NCBI GenBank assembly: GCA_905178155.1
Contig: CAJINV010000006.1
Location: 4,113,709 to 4,177,708 of the forward strand
DNA length: 64,000 nucleotides
Source: Amoebophrya sp. A120
Taxonomy: Eukaryota; Sar; Dinophyceae; Syndiniales; Amoebophryaceae
Reading direction: 5' to 3'
Numbering within the stretch: the first letter of the stretch is position 1; each line of letters opens with the position of its first letter. Below, in pieces: positions 52,504 to 63,821 of the stretch. The notes under the pieces were generated by a model. The model saw nothing but the letters and a program-made list of their open reading frames with translations, searched no databases and was not told the origin of the DNA. The position numbers and the translations under genes are program-made.

Positions 52504-55500
52504 TCATTCTGGCTTCAGCGCTACTAAATGGTGCATCAATCGCTCGTTTTTCGCTAACTCCTGCCCGGACAGCCCCAGCAGCTCGTAGCAGTGGCGGACA
52601 AAGAAAACCAGGCGGATCCATTTTTTCGTGGCCTTTTTACGCAGTAGTTGTCTTCGCATTTTTTCCACTTCAACCTCAACGTCCGCGTGATTCTGATTCC
52701 CAACTATACCCTGCTCCCCGTCAAATTTTGTCTCGCCGGTCGCTCCTTCGTAGAAGAGCTCTTTCCCGGGGATCGCCAATACAAAAGGTTCCAGCACGTG
52801 TTGCAGTAACTTTTGGGCCTGAAGACCAATGAAGACCTGGTCGTGCTGCATATGATCCTTTTCTGATAGAAGTGCGGCAGAAGAAGTATCGACACTGTGC
52901 TTCTTGTTCGCTATATTTAACATTTCACGCTTGACTACTTCCTGCTCCGGTGACTGGAAATCAACAGTAGTCATGCTCTTTTCAACATTTTGACTCTCCC
53001 CCTCCACCTGCTTGTGCTTCTCCCCCTCAATACAATTTTTTCCAGCAGCATCTTGTTCGGGTGGAGAAGTAGACCCTCGCTTCAGTTTCTTCACCATGTT
53101 AGTTTTATTTCCCTTCCCCGGCGTCGTCTGCAACATCTCCATCACTTTCTCCGCATCTTCTTTTTCAGGAGCACCCTCTGGATGAAGATTTTGATGACCG
53201 TCGTGTTCCTGCTGTTCCCGCATCCCCGCCGGCGTTTCAATGTACCGCAACGGGTAATGTGAGGTCGGGAGTAAGGCGGAGGAGGACCCGCGATGTTGCT
53301 GACCTTGTTGACTGCTACAACTCGCAGCAGCAGTAGTGGTCCCAGCTGCATTGTCTTCCTTGTCGGCCACAAACGGGTTTCTTTTTCCTGGATGCTGGTC
53401 CGTTGATGTCCCAGCAGAAGGAAAAGAAGCACTCCCCCCGGAAGTCGTGATGTTCACCTTTTTCCTGTTCTTTCTGCAAGACTTTTTTGACACCAGAGCC
53501 GCTCGTCGTGTGCTGCTTGTTCCCGCCCCAATTTTATTCCTGATCAACATTTTTCTTTTCCTGATCCGTGTTTTCATCTTCCCGCCAGGCAGAAGGTGCA
53601 ACATGGAAAGACTCGTCTTCAACCGCTCGCTCAGAAACTTCGAAGTTACTTCGGGGTGGAAGAGAAGCGTCTCCGCAATGATGGGATGAAAAAAGTGAGT
53701 TCTTGGCGAGTTAAGGTTCGTTCCGTTGTTCTTACGATTGGAATCGTTCTTCGTTGTCGTGGTAACCAGATCGAGAAGAAACTGTAATGCTGGGTTCTTG
53801 TAGTCCTTTGTTGATGTTGTGCCACTACTTCCTTGACGCTGTTCATCTGCTTCGCAGTTTTCTGACTCCACCAACATGTGTACATCCTCGTCTGCAATTT
53901 TGTCGCCGCGATTTTTATCCCCAATTATACGTGGTTCTTCCTCCCCCCCATCGGATGATGTTGATTCCGATGAATCGTCGGAGGTGTAGTTGTCCTCCAA
54001 ATTGTCCTGATTTATTTGATCTCCACCCTCACTGCAAACGAGACTCATCACGAACCGGAAAAACAGCCCCGGGTCCGTGATCTTGCGCATCAGGATTTGC
54101 ACCAGTAAGGTCTTCCACTTCGGCGTGCTCGCTTCTCCTCCTTCTTGTGGCCCCGCTCTTCTCCTTGAGAGCAGCAAATTCGTGAACTTTTCGATCACTT
54201 TTTCTTTGGAAAACAAGCTTATTTCGTCCTGGGAAGTAGATGATACTGGTTCTGGCACTTGCCCCGGTCCGGCAGAGGTTTTCCTCGTCAATATACTGCT
54301 GTTGTTCCTGTTCCCACCGCAATCGAAGTTTTCCAGAAGCGCAACGGCAAGTTCTTGCAAATGGGCTGCGTCCATCGTCCCGCCCTCCGCCAGGTTCAGA
54401 AAGGGACTGACAGGTTGAAGATGTTCTTGCACTTTCATTCCGTTTGATGCTCGTCCCGCATGACAACTCGAGATGATCGCAGCCGAGCCGAAGAAGAAAA
54501 GTAACAGCTGCTTCTGCACATTGATATCAAACGCGTTTGAAGTTGTTGTAGAGAGAAACCGGAACAGGGTGAAAATCTGCTCGATCAGCAATTGGTTTTC
54601 AGCACTCCTTCGTAGTTCTTGCATCGTCGTCGTCGTCCCAGAGATGATGTTGATGTTGGCTCCTGCTGCATCGGGTCGCTGTTGTACCAACATCTTGTCG
54701 CTAGTAGTAGTGCTCAACAAGAACTCTGCATGTCGGCCTCCAGCGTGGTCCTGTCTGAGGAAAAACAGCATTTTCGCCCACAGCGACAGCCAGGTTTTCA
54801 CCTCCGCAGCAGCTTGTGCTTGTCGTGCAGCTGCGTGCGAATTTGGCTTGTAATTTTCTCGCGCAATATCAATATGTTGACCAAGGTCGGAAATAGTATT
54901 CACCGCATCCTGGTCAACAACATCGTGGTCTTCATCTTCCGAGCTTTTTCCGGACCGCTGCACTTGTTGATCAGGTACGACCAGAAGTTTATCACGAGAA
55001 AAAAGTGTTACAGTTACACATTTGTTGGAGTTTCTGCATCACAAATTTTCTCTGTGTGGCACAGAAAACTTGTAATGCGGAGATCATAATGGAAAACAGG
55101 AAGGAAACGCGACTCCCAAGCATTTCCTGCATGAGAAAGGTTGTCTGTGTTGCCGGTCTTGCATAGACTATGTGTGTAACTGTAACACTTTTTTCTAGCG
55201 ATAAAGTTTCTTCCGCAAGTAGTACAGGCTCTGGGAAGTGGTCGTCGCGTGCTGGTCCGCACTACTTTTAGTACTATCCGTCGCATGTAGAAGTTCAACA
55301 TCCTTGTTCATCATCGTCCCACGACCACCCAGCAGAAACACCGGCACGCACTTCCGGAGCCGCAGAGGGATAGCGTCCGCCGACTTCAGCTGCAGTTGCT
55401 CTTCGCTGGACAACGTCATCAACTTGGAGAGACAGAGGACGTCGAGCTCGAGAGGTGGAGGAAGCATCTTCGACGAGGAGGAACCAACCCCTTCTACAGG

Positions 55501-58500
55501 AGCGGTGAGGACACCAAGACCTTCTACGTCGCCACTCCCGACGCCATTCAGGAGAGGGAGGATTTCGTGCAAAAAGTAGTCCAGCTTTTTCTCGTAACTG
55601 TCAACGACGGTCTGCACCGCGGCATGATTATTCATCCGAGAAAGATGTTGACCTTGCGTCCCGTTAGAAGTACCAAATGTTGACAAAGACGTCGTTGTAC
55701 AACTTCCAAGCATCTTCATTTTCCAAAAGCCGCCTCCACAGAGCGTTTTTTGGACGAAGTGAAGGAGAAAGGCGACAACTTTCTTCTCCATGGTACTAGA
55801 ATAATTCGCTTGCTTCATCTGCATCATCCCGGGCCGCAGGTGGTCCCGTTTAAAAATGTTGGTCCGCCGGAGCTGCAAGAACAATTTGGCAATTTTTAAA
55901 TTCACCGCGGGAAGCAGCGCGGAGGTCGCGTGCGCCAGCGCGCCCTGGCCTCCGCGGCCGAAACCCGCGCTGCCAAACTCGCTCGCGGTGAGGGGAAACT
56001 CGTCGTAAATGTGTTTCAGCTGGGGTAGAACAACCTCTTGAATGAGTTGCAGCTCGTGGTTGACGTCGTTGTTCGAAGTAGAATTATTGCCGCAGAAATC
56101 TTCTTCCATACGACCATCGTCCACATTGTTCCCTTGATCATAATGTCCAGATCCACCACCACCACCACCACCTCTCAGCATCACCTCCAACAAAGACACG
56201 CAGTACAACCGCCGTTCCAGGTGGCTTGTGATGGTGGCGATATCGACGGTGTTCATCGCTGTATTCCCGGTCGAAGCTGTAGCTGATGTGTTGTTTTTGC
56301 ACACCTTCGACAACCGCCAAACTCGGATGATGTTCTCCACGCGCTCACGGACCTGCTGCTGCTGAAAAGAAGTAGATGTTCTTCTTGAACTACAGGTGGT
56401 TCTGGTGGCAGCCCCGGCTGCAGCTCCGCCGCCGTGCGTTTGATGTTTGGCTGACGCATGGGAATGATTCGCCGCGATTTTCACCATCATTTTCTTCTTC
56501 GCTGGGTCATCTACTACAACTTTGGGCAACACAGAAGGAGCTCCTCCTGCAGGAGAACCTGTGGACACCAACATCATTTCCGCGAGCGACAGTGCCTGCT
56601 GTTGTGAAGTGGATGTGTAGTCCACCACAACTTCTGCGGTCGTCCGTCCACATCCTGCTGCTCGTTCGTCCAGAAGTTGTTCTATTTTTGCCTCATACTT
56701 CCGGGGTCCTCCTCGTCGACCACCTCGTCCGCTACTTCCGTGCATCAGTAAATACCACAGATTTTCCAGCGCCAGACCGGACCGAACCATCCCCGGATCG
56801 AGGTTGGTGTTCGCGTTCGTGCTAGTTTGGGCGGAGAGAAAATTGGAATGCAACAGCTCGACAAGCAACTCGTGAAAGGTGAGAGTGCTGGCCGCGTTCA
56901 TCTTATTTGCTGGGGAAAAGTTCTTTTCCTTGCAGCCCTCTTCCTCTCCGTGCATGTTGATCATTCCGGAAAAATAAGAACTTGTTCCAAAGCCACCAGC
57001 ACCGGTAGTTGCACCACTCGCGGACGATTTCGAGAAGAAGAACTCGTGCCCAGCGTCGTTTTCACCTCCAGTTCGGTCCAACAGTTTTCCGCCGTTGTTC
57101 TCTACAAGAACTACACCTCCTTGTTTCATCGGCATCAAGAAGAACGTCGCAAAGAGCTTCACCAAGTACAACCCCGTCAGCTTGACGGACGAATCGACGT
57201 GCGACAGCGCCTATGCGTTGCAAAAGGAGCATCGTATTTATGCTCGTACTAAAAATCTTCGCATTTATGCATTACAAATTTTTTTGTCATAGTTAAATCC
57301 ACATTACAAATTTCATTTCTCATGCTGGGGAAATTTGTGATGCGATCTTTCATAGTACTAGTATCGGATTAATATACAACTTTTGCAGTGCATAACGCCG
57401 ATTTCAACTGGACCCGGAGCAAGGGGAAGTACGGAGTGAGCGCATCGAAGGGACCACGAGAGCTGCTGCTGCAGTTCACCGGGCTACTAGAGGTTGATGA
57501 CGATGTTAACCCACGTCCCGACTGCACGACCGCCAAAACCGCTTCCAAGTATTTCAAGACTTCCTTCCGATATCCTGTGTAAAAACGTCCCCGCGCCAGA
57601 GTTAGGATGGAGATTTTGCAACACAAGCCTAGGAGTTTTGTGAGTCACGCATGACAAATTGCACTCAGCAGTGTGGCGCAGGTTAGCAAGTGCAGCCGCG
57701 TCACAGATTCATCTGCTCATCCTGTTCACTGCATCACAAATTCCAAAACACGTCGGGAAATGGGAATGGCTCTCATGGGGATGCGCATTGCAAGTCTTCC
57801 TGTCTTTGCAAATCTGCATTACAACTCTGGTGTCGGGACGTTTTTACAAAGGATATCCGAACCGCGAGACTCAGGTCCGTGACAAGGCGAAGAATTTTGA
57901 TGGACAGGAGAACATTCATCTGCGAAATGACATATTGCCGTGCGGCCAACGCCAAGTTGATGTCCCCTGTTGTACAGTATGGATTGCAAAAATGTCTGGG
58001 TCTGGAAGATTCTGAGACTTGTCATGCACATTTTGCATGGGCCATGATGTCTGTATGTAATGCATGCAGTAACATCACAGACTTGTCGAGGGCTTCGCGA
58101 TGCCTATTCCGCATCACAAATGCCCTCTCCGCGTAGCCAAAATTGCATTCCCTTTGCTGGTCATGCAATACAGATATTTTCGGAATCCAAATGCAGCATC
58201 ACAAGTTCGGATTCTTCCAGACATCCAGGGACATTTGCATTTGATATACTACTTCTAGAAGCTCCGCCGCGGTCGTTCAACATCCTGTGGTCCCCTGGGA
58301 TAGTACTATCACGACCTTGTTGTAGTTGCAGCTGCTGCTGCTGCACGAGGTGGATCTGTTTCAGCAATTGCTGCACGAATTGCCGCAGTTGCGCCACCGC
58401 GGTCTCCCGCAATTTCGCGTTTGTGTGGGTCAAATTCTGGAAAAATTCCTGCTCAATGTTCACACGGAGCAGGTTCGGGTCGAAAAAGTTCTTGTGGGGC

Positions 58501-58832
58501 TGCGGGTCGTTGTTTTTACCATTTTGTTCAAGAAAATGTTGGGTGCTGGAGGATTTTTTGTTACGACCAGTAGAACTATTATTCATTGGTGTTCGTCCTC
58601 CACCACCGCCGCTAAACAGCTGCCGGCTTGCCTCGTGATCTTTCTGCAACCCCGCCTGGGTCGGCATCTGTATCTTTTTCGCGCGGAAATCCGTCCGCGT
58701 CGCGTTAGTCGCATGTTTTTTCGCTTTGCCCACCTTCTGCTTCACCTTCTTGAAATCCGCAGGGGCGTCGCGTTTCTGGCCCGGCAGGTTTTTCTTCCCG
58801 CCGGCCTTTTTCGCCGGTTTTTTGATGCCCAT
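52504..58832 (-). CDS. IPI1/TEX10-like ribosome-biogenesis protein, about 1790 residues
   Basis: IPI1/TEX10 is part of the Rix1 complex that matures pre-60S particles in the nucleus. ATG 58832; the N-terminus has the family signature DFKKVKQKVGKAKKHATNAT, RTDFRAKKIQMPTQ, then a first helical repeat NLTHTNAKLRETAVAQLRQF and later helices (SQMNVLLSIKILRLVTDLSL). Exons: 58832-58247, 57977-57856, 57570-57395, 57211-55204, 54989-52504. The remainder is about 1500 residues of helical segments separated by Ser/Thr/Gly/Gln-rich inserts (GGGGGGGSG near 56155), ending AKNERLMHHLVALKPE. Human TEX10 has about 930 residues and yeast Ipi1 about 330, so this is much expanded. Only the N-terminal match is firm; the C-terminal part was not recognised. 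Confidence 0.78.
54990..55203. mobile_element. Introner, family E
   Basis: TIR TATCACGAGAAAAAAGTGTT and inverse; TSD AAGTT (extends to six). Removal joins YYLRKKL to LVVPDQQ. Confidence 0.92.
57212..57394. mobile_element. Introner, family D
   Basis: Ends TATGCGTTGCAAAAGGAGCA and inverse; TSD GCGCC/ACGCC. Removal joins QLKSAL to SHVDSSV. Confidence 0.87.
57571..57855. mobile_element. Introner, family C
   Basis: TIR TATCCTGTGTAAAAACGTCC and inverse; TSD TCCGA. Removal joins SLAVR to KEVLKYL. Confidence 0.92.
57978..58246. mobile_element. Introner, family A
   Basis: Ends TATGGATTGCAAAAATGTCT and an inverse with CATCCAGGGACA; TSD weak (TACAG/TACTA). It contains the intact junction that is split at 27818/33231 in another copy. 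Confidence 0.88.
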
Positions 58833-59604
58833 GGCGTCGCTATCTGGTGGGTCGTTTTAGAAGTCCTCTGATATGCCCTTCTAATATCGAAGTTCCTTAA
58901 GTCTTGTAGTGAAAATTAAACACTCTCGCCTGTCGTGTGATGCACCATCAAGTAGAACTCGGGAACATATAGATGCGAGGACGCTAGTAGTGTCGCACAC
59001 TTCCTTTACTTACTTTCTACGGAATAGTAGTTTACTTGCTTCACCATCTTCTTCCTGTTCGCCTGTAACTTTTATTGGTGTAGTCGACATTGACAATTTG
59101 AACGTCGCCGGGAGTTGTTTCTCAAGGTCCTGACCTGCGAAGTTGATGTTAATATTGTAGATCTAGATGATCAATACAATGGAATAACTACAAAAAGCGT
59201 GGAAAGAAAAAATGTGGTCACCGTGGATCATCTTCCACCTTTGAAGGCGCTTCGACAACATCATTTTCTTGGCTAATCAAGATCTAATGAAAAGATTTGC
59301 ATTTGTTTCGAAGATCGGCTTTTTGAGCAAGAGGATCCAAAACCACATTACGAAACTCGTGGAGAGATTCCATTTACCAATCTTTGTAGTCGGGTCATGC
59401 CTTTTATTGTGACAATTTGAAAAACCTTTGCAACAGCGGTCATTTTACTCACCAGCTAATGGCAAAAATACCTTCCGATAGATAGATTCTGATCGAACAG
59501 TTGTGATGATCTCCTGTGGTTATCAAAAGGACGAGCCTCCAAGTTGTACGACTCGAATCTTCACAGAGGCGCACCAGAACGAGCTATGATCCAACTGTAG
59601 CACA
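58833..59604. other. Intergenic, no supported gene
   Basis: AT-rich, short frames only; no TIRs recognised. Confidence 0.45.
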
Positions 59605-59736
59605 CTACACTTCAATGCGAGATGAAAGTCGAATTGGCTTTTCTTTATTCACATCTTGCAGAATTTTGCGAGATGGAAGCCGAATAATTGGCGTTTTCTT
59701 ATTAACATCTTCGAGAATTTCATCTATTAATTTCAT
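59605..59736 (-). CDS. 43-codon ORF or terminal exon with a 17-residue duplication
   Basis: Minus ATG 59736 to TAG 59605: MKLIDEILEDVNKKTPIIRL, then PSRKILQDVNKEKPIRLSSR. The 51-bp unit (starting 59617 and 59668) is duplicated in frame with diverged codons, suggesting selection on the peptide. It may be the last exon of the gene at 59906-60343. Confidence 0.4.
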   Translation of the reverse strand: MKLIDEILEDVNKKTPIIRLPSRKILQDVNKEKPIRLSSRIEV

Positions 59737-59905
59737 CGTGGGGAATTTACTTTCAGCGCAGTGTTTCTTGTCACCATATTATCCAAAGAAAAAACTGGCT
59801 CACTGTCATGATTGTGCAAGATCTGCATCACCAGGCTCTTGTAGTACACACATGACAAAGTAAACCTGCCATGCGCGCTTCCCAGGGATGAAAACTAGTA
59901 CACGC

Positions 59906-60343
59906 TTAAAAAATCATCCAATCATGGCTTGCAAGTGTAGTTGTAGTAGCAAGACAAGCACTGTGGTGTTTCGTTCTCTGCATCACAAGTTCTTCAACAC
60001 AGCGAGACAGCATTTTTTTCTTGCGATACATGTTCTCGATCACACCTCTGACGGTCGTCGGCTTCGACACCTTCACCACCTGCCCGGACTTTGTCCGCCA
60101 GAAACCCGGTCCGTCGCCTGGATCCTGAAACGCAAACGCATTCTCGCTCACGGTAAAGTCTGGCAACCCCATGAAATTCCCAATTCCGACCCTTGGCGTC
60201 CTGGTAACCGACCGCTCCAAAAGTTCCCTGGCCGAATCTGTCGCAGGAAAAGGCTGCCGCAGTCTCCGAGCTGCGAAGCTCTCGCTCAGCGTCAGAAACG
60301 ATTTGCTATGCTTCCTGTCGATGACACGCAAAACCAAAACCAA
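59906..60343 (-). CDS. Unidentified gene, 5' exon
   Basis: ATG 60343: MVLVLRVIDRKHSKSFLTLS, then RTPRVGIGNFMGLPDFTVSE, NAFAFQDPGDGPGFWRTKSG and VRGVIENM, where it runs into an E-type introner end at 60028. The frame stays open to 59906, but those residues are probably introner. About 175 nt separate the start from the stop of the next gene upstream. Not recognised. Confidence 0.5.
   Translation of the reverse strand: MVLVLRVIDRKHSKSFLTLSESFAARRLRQPFPATDSARELLERSVTRTPRVGIGNFMGLPDFTVSENAFAFQDPGDGPGFWRTKSGQVVKVSKPTTVRGVIENMYRKKKMLSRCVEELVMQRTKHHSACLATTTTLASHDWMIF
59945..60028. mobile_element. Introner, family E, left end unresolved
   Basis: Right end AGCATTTTTTTCTTGCGATA with GCATCACAAG inside; left TIR not found. 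Confidence 0.55.
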
Positions 60344-60517
60344 TGAAGATCATGTTGCGCCAGAAGGCGGCGGCCCCAGCAGTACAACATCAACTAGAGA
60401 GCAATTAAAACTACACGTAGAAAAAACATATAAATGCGAACCATGTAGTTGTCCTCGAAAGCGTCACGGAAACTCTTTGTTAATACACTCCGCACTTCGC
60501 AACTTCAGACTGTCACC

Positions 60518-63500
60518 CTAGTATATTTCACTTCCGATAGATTCGGGCAAAGCTTTCGCCGCGCCAAGCTCGACGTACTTGCGTTGTCTACCCACAGACA
60601 CCCGTCCGTAGTCGGTGGCGGTGGCGGCGGCGGAGGTTGTGAAGTTGATGCCCGACGAGGATGCGTATCAAATGTAACAATGTGGTCTGGAAGGATGTAA
60701 ACCTGTGATGCGCATTTCGGAACACGCAAAAATCTCTCATGCATAGGTAGCAAAAGCTGCTCACTTTCTGTCACCAAAATGGGGGATTTGTCATGCGGGT
60801 TCGGCGTTGCGGAAGCTTCTCGAAACCTGTGATGCTCGAGCTTCCATGCCAGACCTTCTGTGTCATGCAGAAACAGCATGACTGTTCCAGACCCAGACAT
60901 TTTTGCATTTGATAATGCGTCAACCGACGCGGCCGCCGAAGTCATTGGCGGTTTTAGTTTCCTTCCAGTCGATATCCTATGTAAAAACGTACCCACCCCA
61001 GAGTTGTCATGCAATTCTGCATGCCAAAAAAGTTTCTCATGCGGAGCCCTATGAGAAGCATTTTCTATTCGTGTTTTGGAATTTGTGATGCTAGAATCAG
61101 TATGGTAGGCTAGATCTGTAATGCTTCTGAGCTAGCGAAACAGGATTACACTACGAGGACAAACTTGTCATGCCAAACGACCAAAGCTGTGTGATTTGTC
61201 TAGCAGATCTGCCAACTTGACTCTGGTGTGGGTACGTTTTTACTCAGGATAGTAGAACTCGTTGACGTTCTGACAGGTGGTGTATACAACGACCTGGTCG
61301 TACTAGACGCTGGTTGCACGACTACGCGGGATAAAGAGTTGAAATTCTCGCTGGAGGTTCTTATATTGTTCATGTTCATCCACTTCCCCCCAGAGGAATT
61401 ATTGTAGTGCCCGCCCAGACTTGTAGTTCCACAGACTGGCGCGGTACTAGCTGGAACACCGACAACTCCACTGGAAAATTTTTCCTGTGATTCTGCTCCT
61501 TGTTGTGCCGAAGAAGCAGCAACGACAGCTGCATTGGACGCGGCTTTCACCGGAGGAGAGGTAGTGCTAGTGGTGGAAGCAAAGGGAGCAGCTGGTGCCA
61601 TCGATAGTTGTTGATGTGCAGTTGCTACTACCGGCGTCGTTTGTGGCATGATCTTCTTCATCTCGCGTGGTATAATCTCCCGCGCAGTGGTCTGCTGGTT
61701 CAACGGCGCGGGCCAAGAAGTCTTCCCTTGATGTTGCGTGTGAAGATTTGATGTCCTGTCTTGTAGTACCAGGTCTGGCTCCTGCTGCACCGGCTGCGAC
61801 ACACTCGGCCGTTCCCGCGACAACCATGGGTTGGGCAACATCGGCTGGGTCGTGTGCAACACAGCCCCAGCACTCATCTGCGGCGGTAAACTGCTTCGGG
61901 GCTGCAACAGGGTAGAAGTTTCTTGCCGCGGCGGAGGTTGCAGCGTAGTTGTACGGGGATTATTGCCGAAGGGCGCCATGAGGCGCCGAACATGATGATC
62001 ACCTTGCGCTAAAACCGGCTGGTGCACTAGTAGGCCGGCCCCTGTTCGTGGTGTGCTGCTAGTAGCTGGAAGATGATTTTTATACGAGTCCTTGTTGGCG
62101 TTTCCTTCCGCCGAGCTGTTCGTTGCCGTCCTCCTTCCCTCACTGACCGTACTGATTGCAGTAGAGAAGACACGTTGTCCGGCTGCAGGGGCCTCGCGGA
62201 CGTATCCTGTGTAAAAACGTACCCACACCAGAGTTGTAATGCAAATCTGCATGCTGAAAATGTTTCTCATGCGGAGCCCCATGAGAAGCATTTTCTAGTC
62301 GCGTTTTGCAATTTGTCATGCTCCAATCAGCATGAGAGACTAGATCTGTAATGCTGCTGAACTAGCTCAAACAGCACTACACTACGCGTCCAAATTTGTC
62401 ATGCGAAACAGCCAAAGCTTGTGGATTTGTCTAGCCGATTCCCCATCTTGACTATGGGGTGGGTACGTTTTTACATAGGATAGGACGTGCTGCAAAATCA
62501 ATGGGCCGACGTGGGCTGATACGTTTGCAACTTCTTTTGCGCGCGGCGGCCCAACTAGTACCTTTTCCTCGCTGTATGGCGCGAAAACCGTGCTGCTTTC
62601 CGAAACGCGCATGTCCATCATGGAGGAGGGTTCCTCGGGGTGCCGTGGACGAGGTATGATCGTGAGAAAAAAATGCTATACAGATCCACACTCTAACGCA
62701 AGACTAGCAAGACCGACAACCTCTGTCATGCACGAAATTAATATCTTCGAGCCTCGTTTCAATTTCGTGCGTGTTTCTGTTTTCCCTTAGTGTCTGCGCA
62801 TGACAAGTTTTCTTTGCCATGCAGAGCAACTTCGTGATGCTGAAATTATTGCAACAAATGTGTAAGAACTGTATAAAACTTTTTTCCGGCGATACGAGCA
62901 GCAGCAGGTGGTGCGGGATTACTGCCGTTTCCCGCGGCCACGACCGGCGCCGCCGCTCCTGTCTTGGGATCGAAATTGAATACTTCTGATGAAACGGCGC
63001 CATCGCCTCGGCGTCCTCCTCCTCCTGGAGCTTGAAGTTGTACTGTAGATGTAATATCATTGTTCCCGGAATAAAACAACCCATCCCCTCTTGCAGCTAA
63101 CTGCTCCTGCATTCGGCTCAGAATGGTCTCTCCTCGACTCATCAAGTCCGTTTTGCTATCGGCGTTTGATATTTTTGAAACGTCGGACAGAAGTACTTGC
63201 TGCATCTTCGTCCCAGCATGGTTAGAAGAAGTGCCACGACCACCTCTATTGTGAGGAAAAATCCCCCCTCCCCATATCAAAACGAAGTTTCTGATGCTGG
63301 ATTTGAGTACACAAATTAGGTTTGTTTTGCAAAAAGTACTTGGCGGCATTTTCTGAGCCTGTTTGGGTATGCAGAAGGCTAGCAATTACGCATGGCGAAC
63401 AGGTTTGCAGTAGCCGAAAGCGCATGACAGATCGGCTTTGAAATGCGCCACATGGCTCCTATTGCCCTATAGGCAAGACAAAGCTGATTTGTGGCCACAA

Positions 63501-63767
63501 ATCAGCATCACAAATTTCCATTTTGATATGGGGAGGGGGGATTTTTCATTTTGATAACCTCCAAAATTTATTTCGCTACTTGTTCGACGATCATCTAGAG
63601 GTACCGGCACGACAAGAGCAGCTTCTTCCACCCCTGTTCTTCTTGTCGGGGCATGTGCAATTGGCTCTTCTTGTGCAGGAGCTCCGGACCGTAACAACTG
63701 TTGAACTTCTCGGTGGTACGCGACTTCTGGCCACGACGCCGCCGGTGCTCCTGGGGTACTCTTATGC
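60518..63767 (-). CDS. Low-complexity protein, 5' end beyond window
   Basis: Exons: 63767-63557, 63246-62895, 62654-62483, 62202-61252, 60972-60915, 60665-60518. Readable pieces: YHREVQQLLRSGAPAQEEPI, MQQVLLSDVSKISNADSKTD, SRGETILSRMQEQLAARGDG, MMDMRVSESSTVFAPYSEEK, a long Gln/Pro/Thr/Ser-rich exon, and the end RKYVELGAAKALPESIGSEI, TAG at 60518. Short helical segments are embedded in disordered sequence. Family not recognised; all joins keep frame with TSD-guided excision. Confidence 0.68.
60666..60914. mobile_element. Introner, family A
   Basis: Left end TATCAAATGTAACAATGTGG (CTGGGT partly lost), right end normal; TSD ATGCG. Confidence 0.88.
60973..61251. mobile_element. Introner, family C
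   Basis: TIR TATCCTATGTAAAAACGTAC and inverse; TSD GTCGA/GTAGA. Confidence 0.9.
62203..62482. mobile_element. Introner, family C
   Basis: TIR TATCCTGTGTAAAAACGTAC and inverse; TSD GGACG. Removal joins LILQHV to REAPAAG. Confidence 0.92.
62655..62894. mobile_element. Introner, family E
   Basis: Ends TATGATCGTGAGAAAAAAAT and inverse; TSD CGAGG/CGAGC. Removal joins PPAAAR to PRHPEEP. Confidence 0.88.
63247..63556. mobile_element. Introner, family B
   Basis: Ends TATTGTGAGGAAAAATCCCC and inverse; TSD ACCTC. Confidence 0.9.
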
Positions 63768-63821
63768 TATCCTGCGCAAAAACGTCCCCATCCCAGAGTT
63801 GTACAGTGCAAATCTGCTATA
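63768..63821. mobile_element. Introner, family C, interrupted after about 54 bp
   Basis: Left TIR TATCCTGCGCAAAAACGTCC and the next words (CCAGAGTTGT, CAAATCTGC) match family C, then similarity stops. The rest is missing within the window. Confidence 0.75.

Noticed and set aside
5208-60914. Regularly spaced repeats that might suggest a CRISPR-like array
   Set aside because: Repeats are paired inverted ends of separate elements with TSDs, lying inside genes; there are no cas genes and no direct-repeat/spacer structure.
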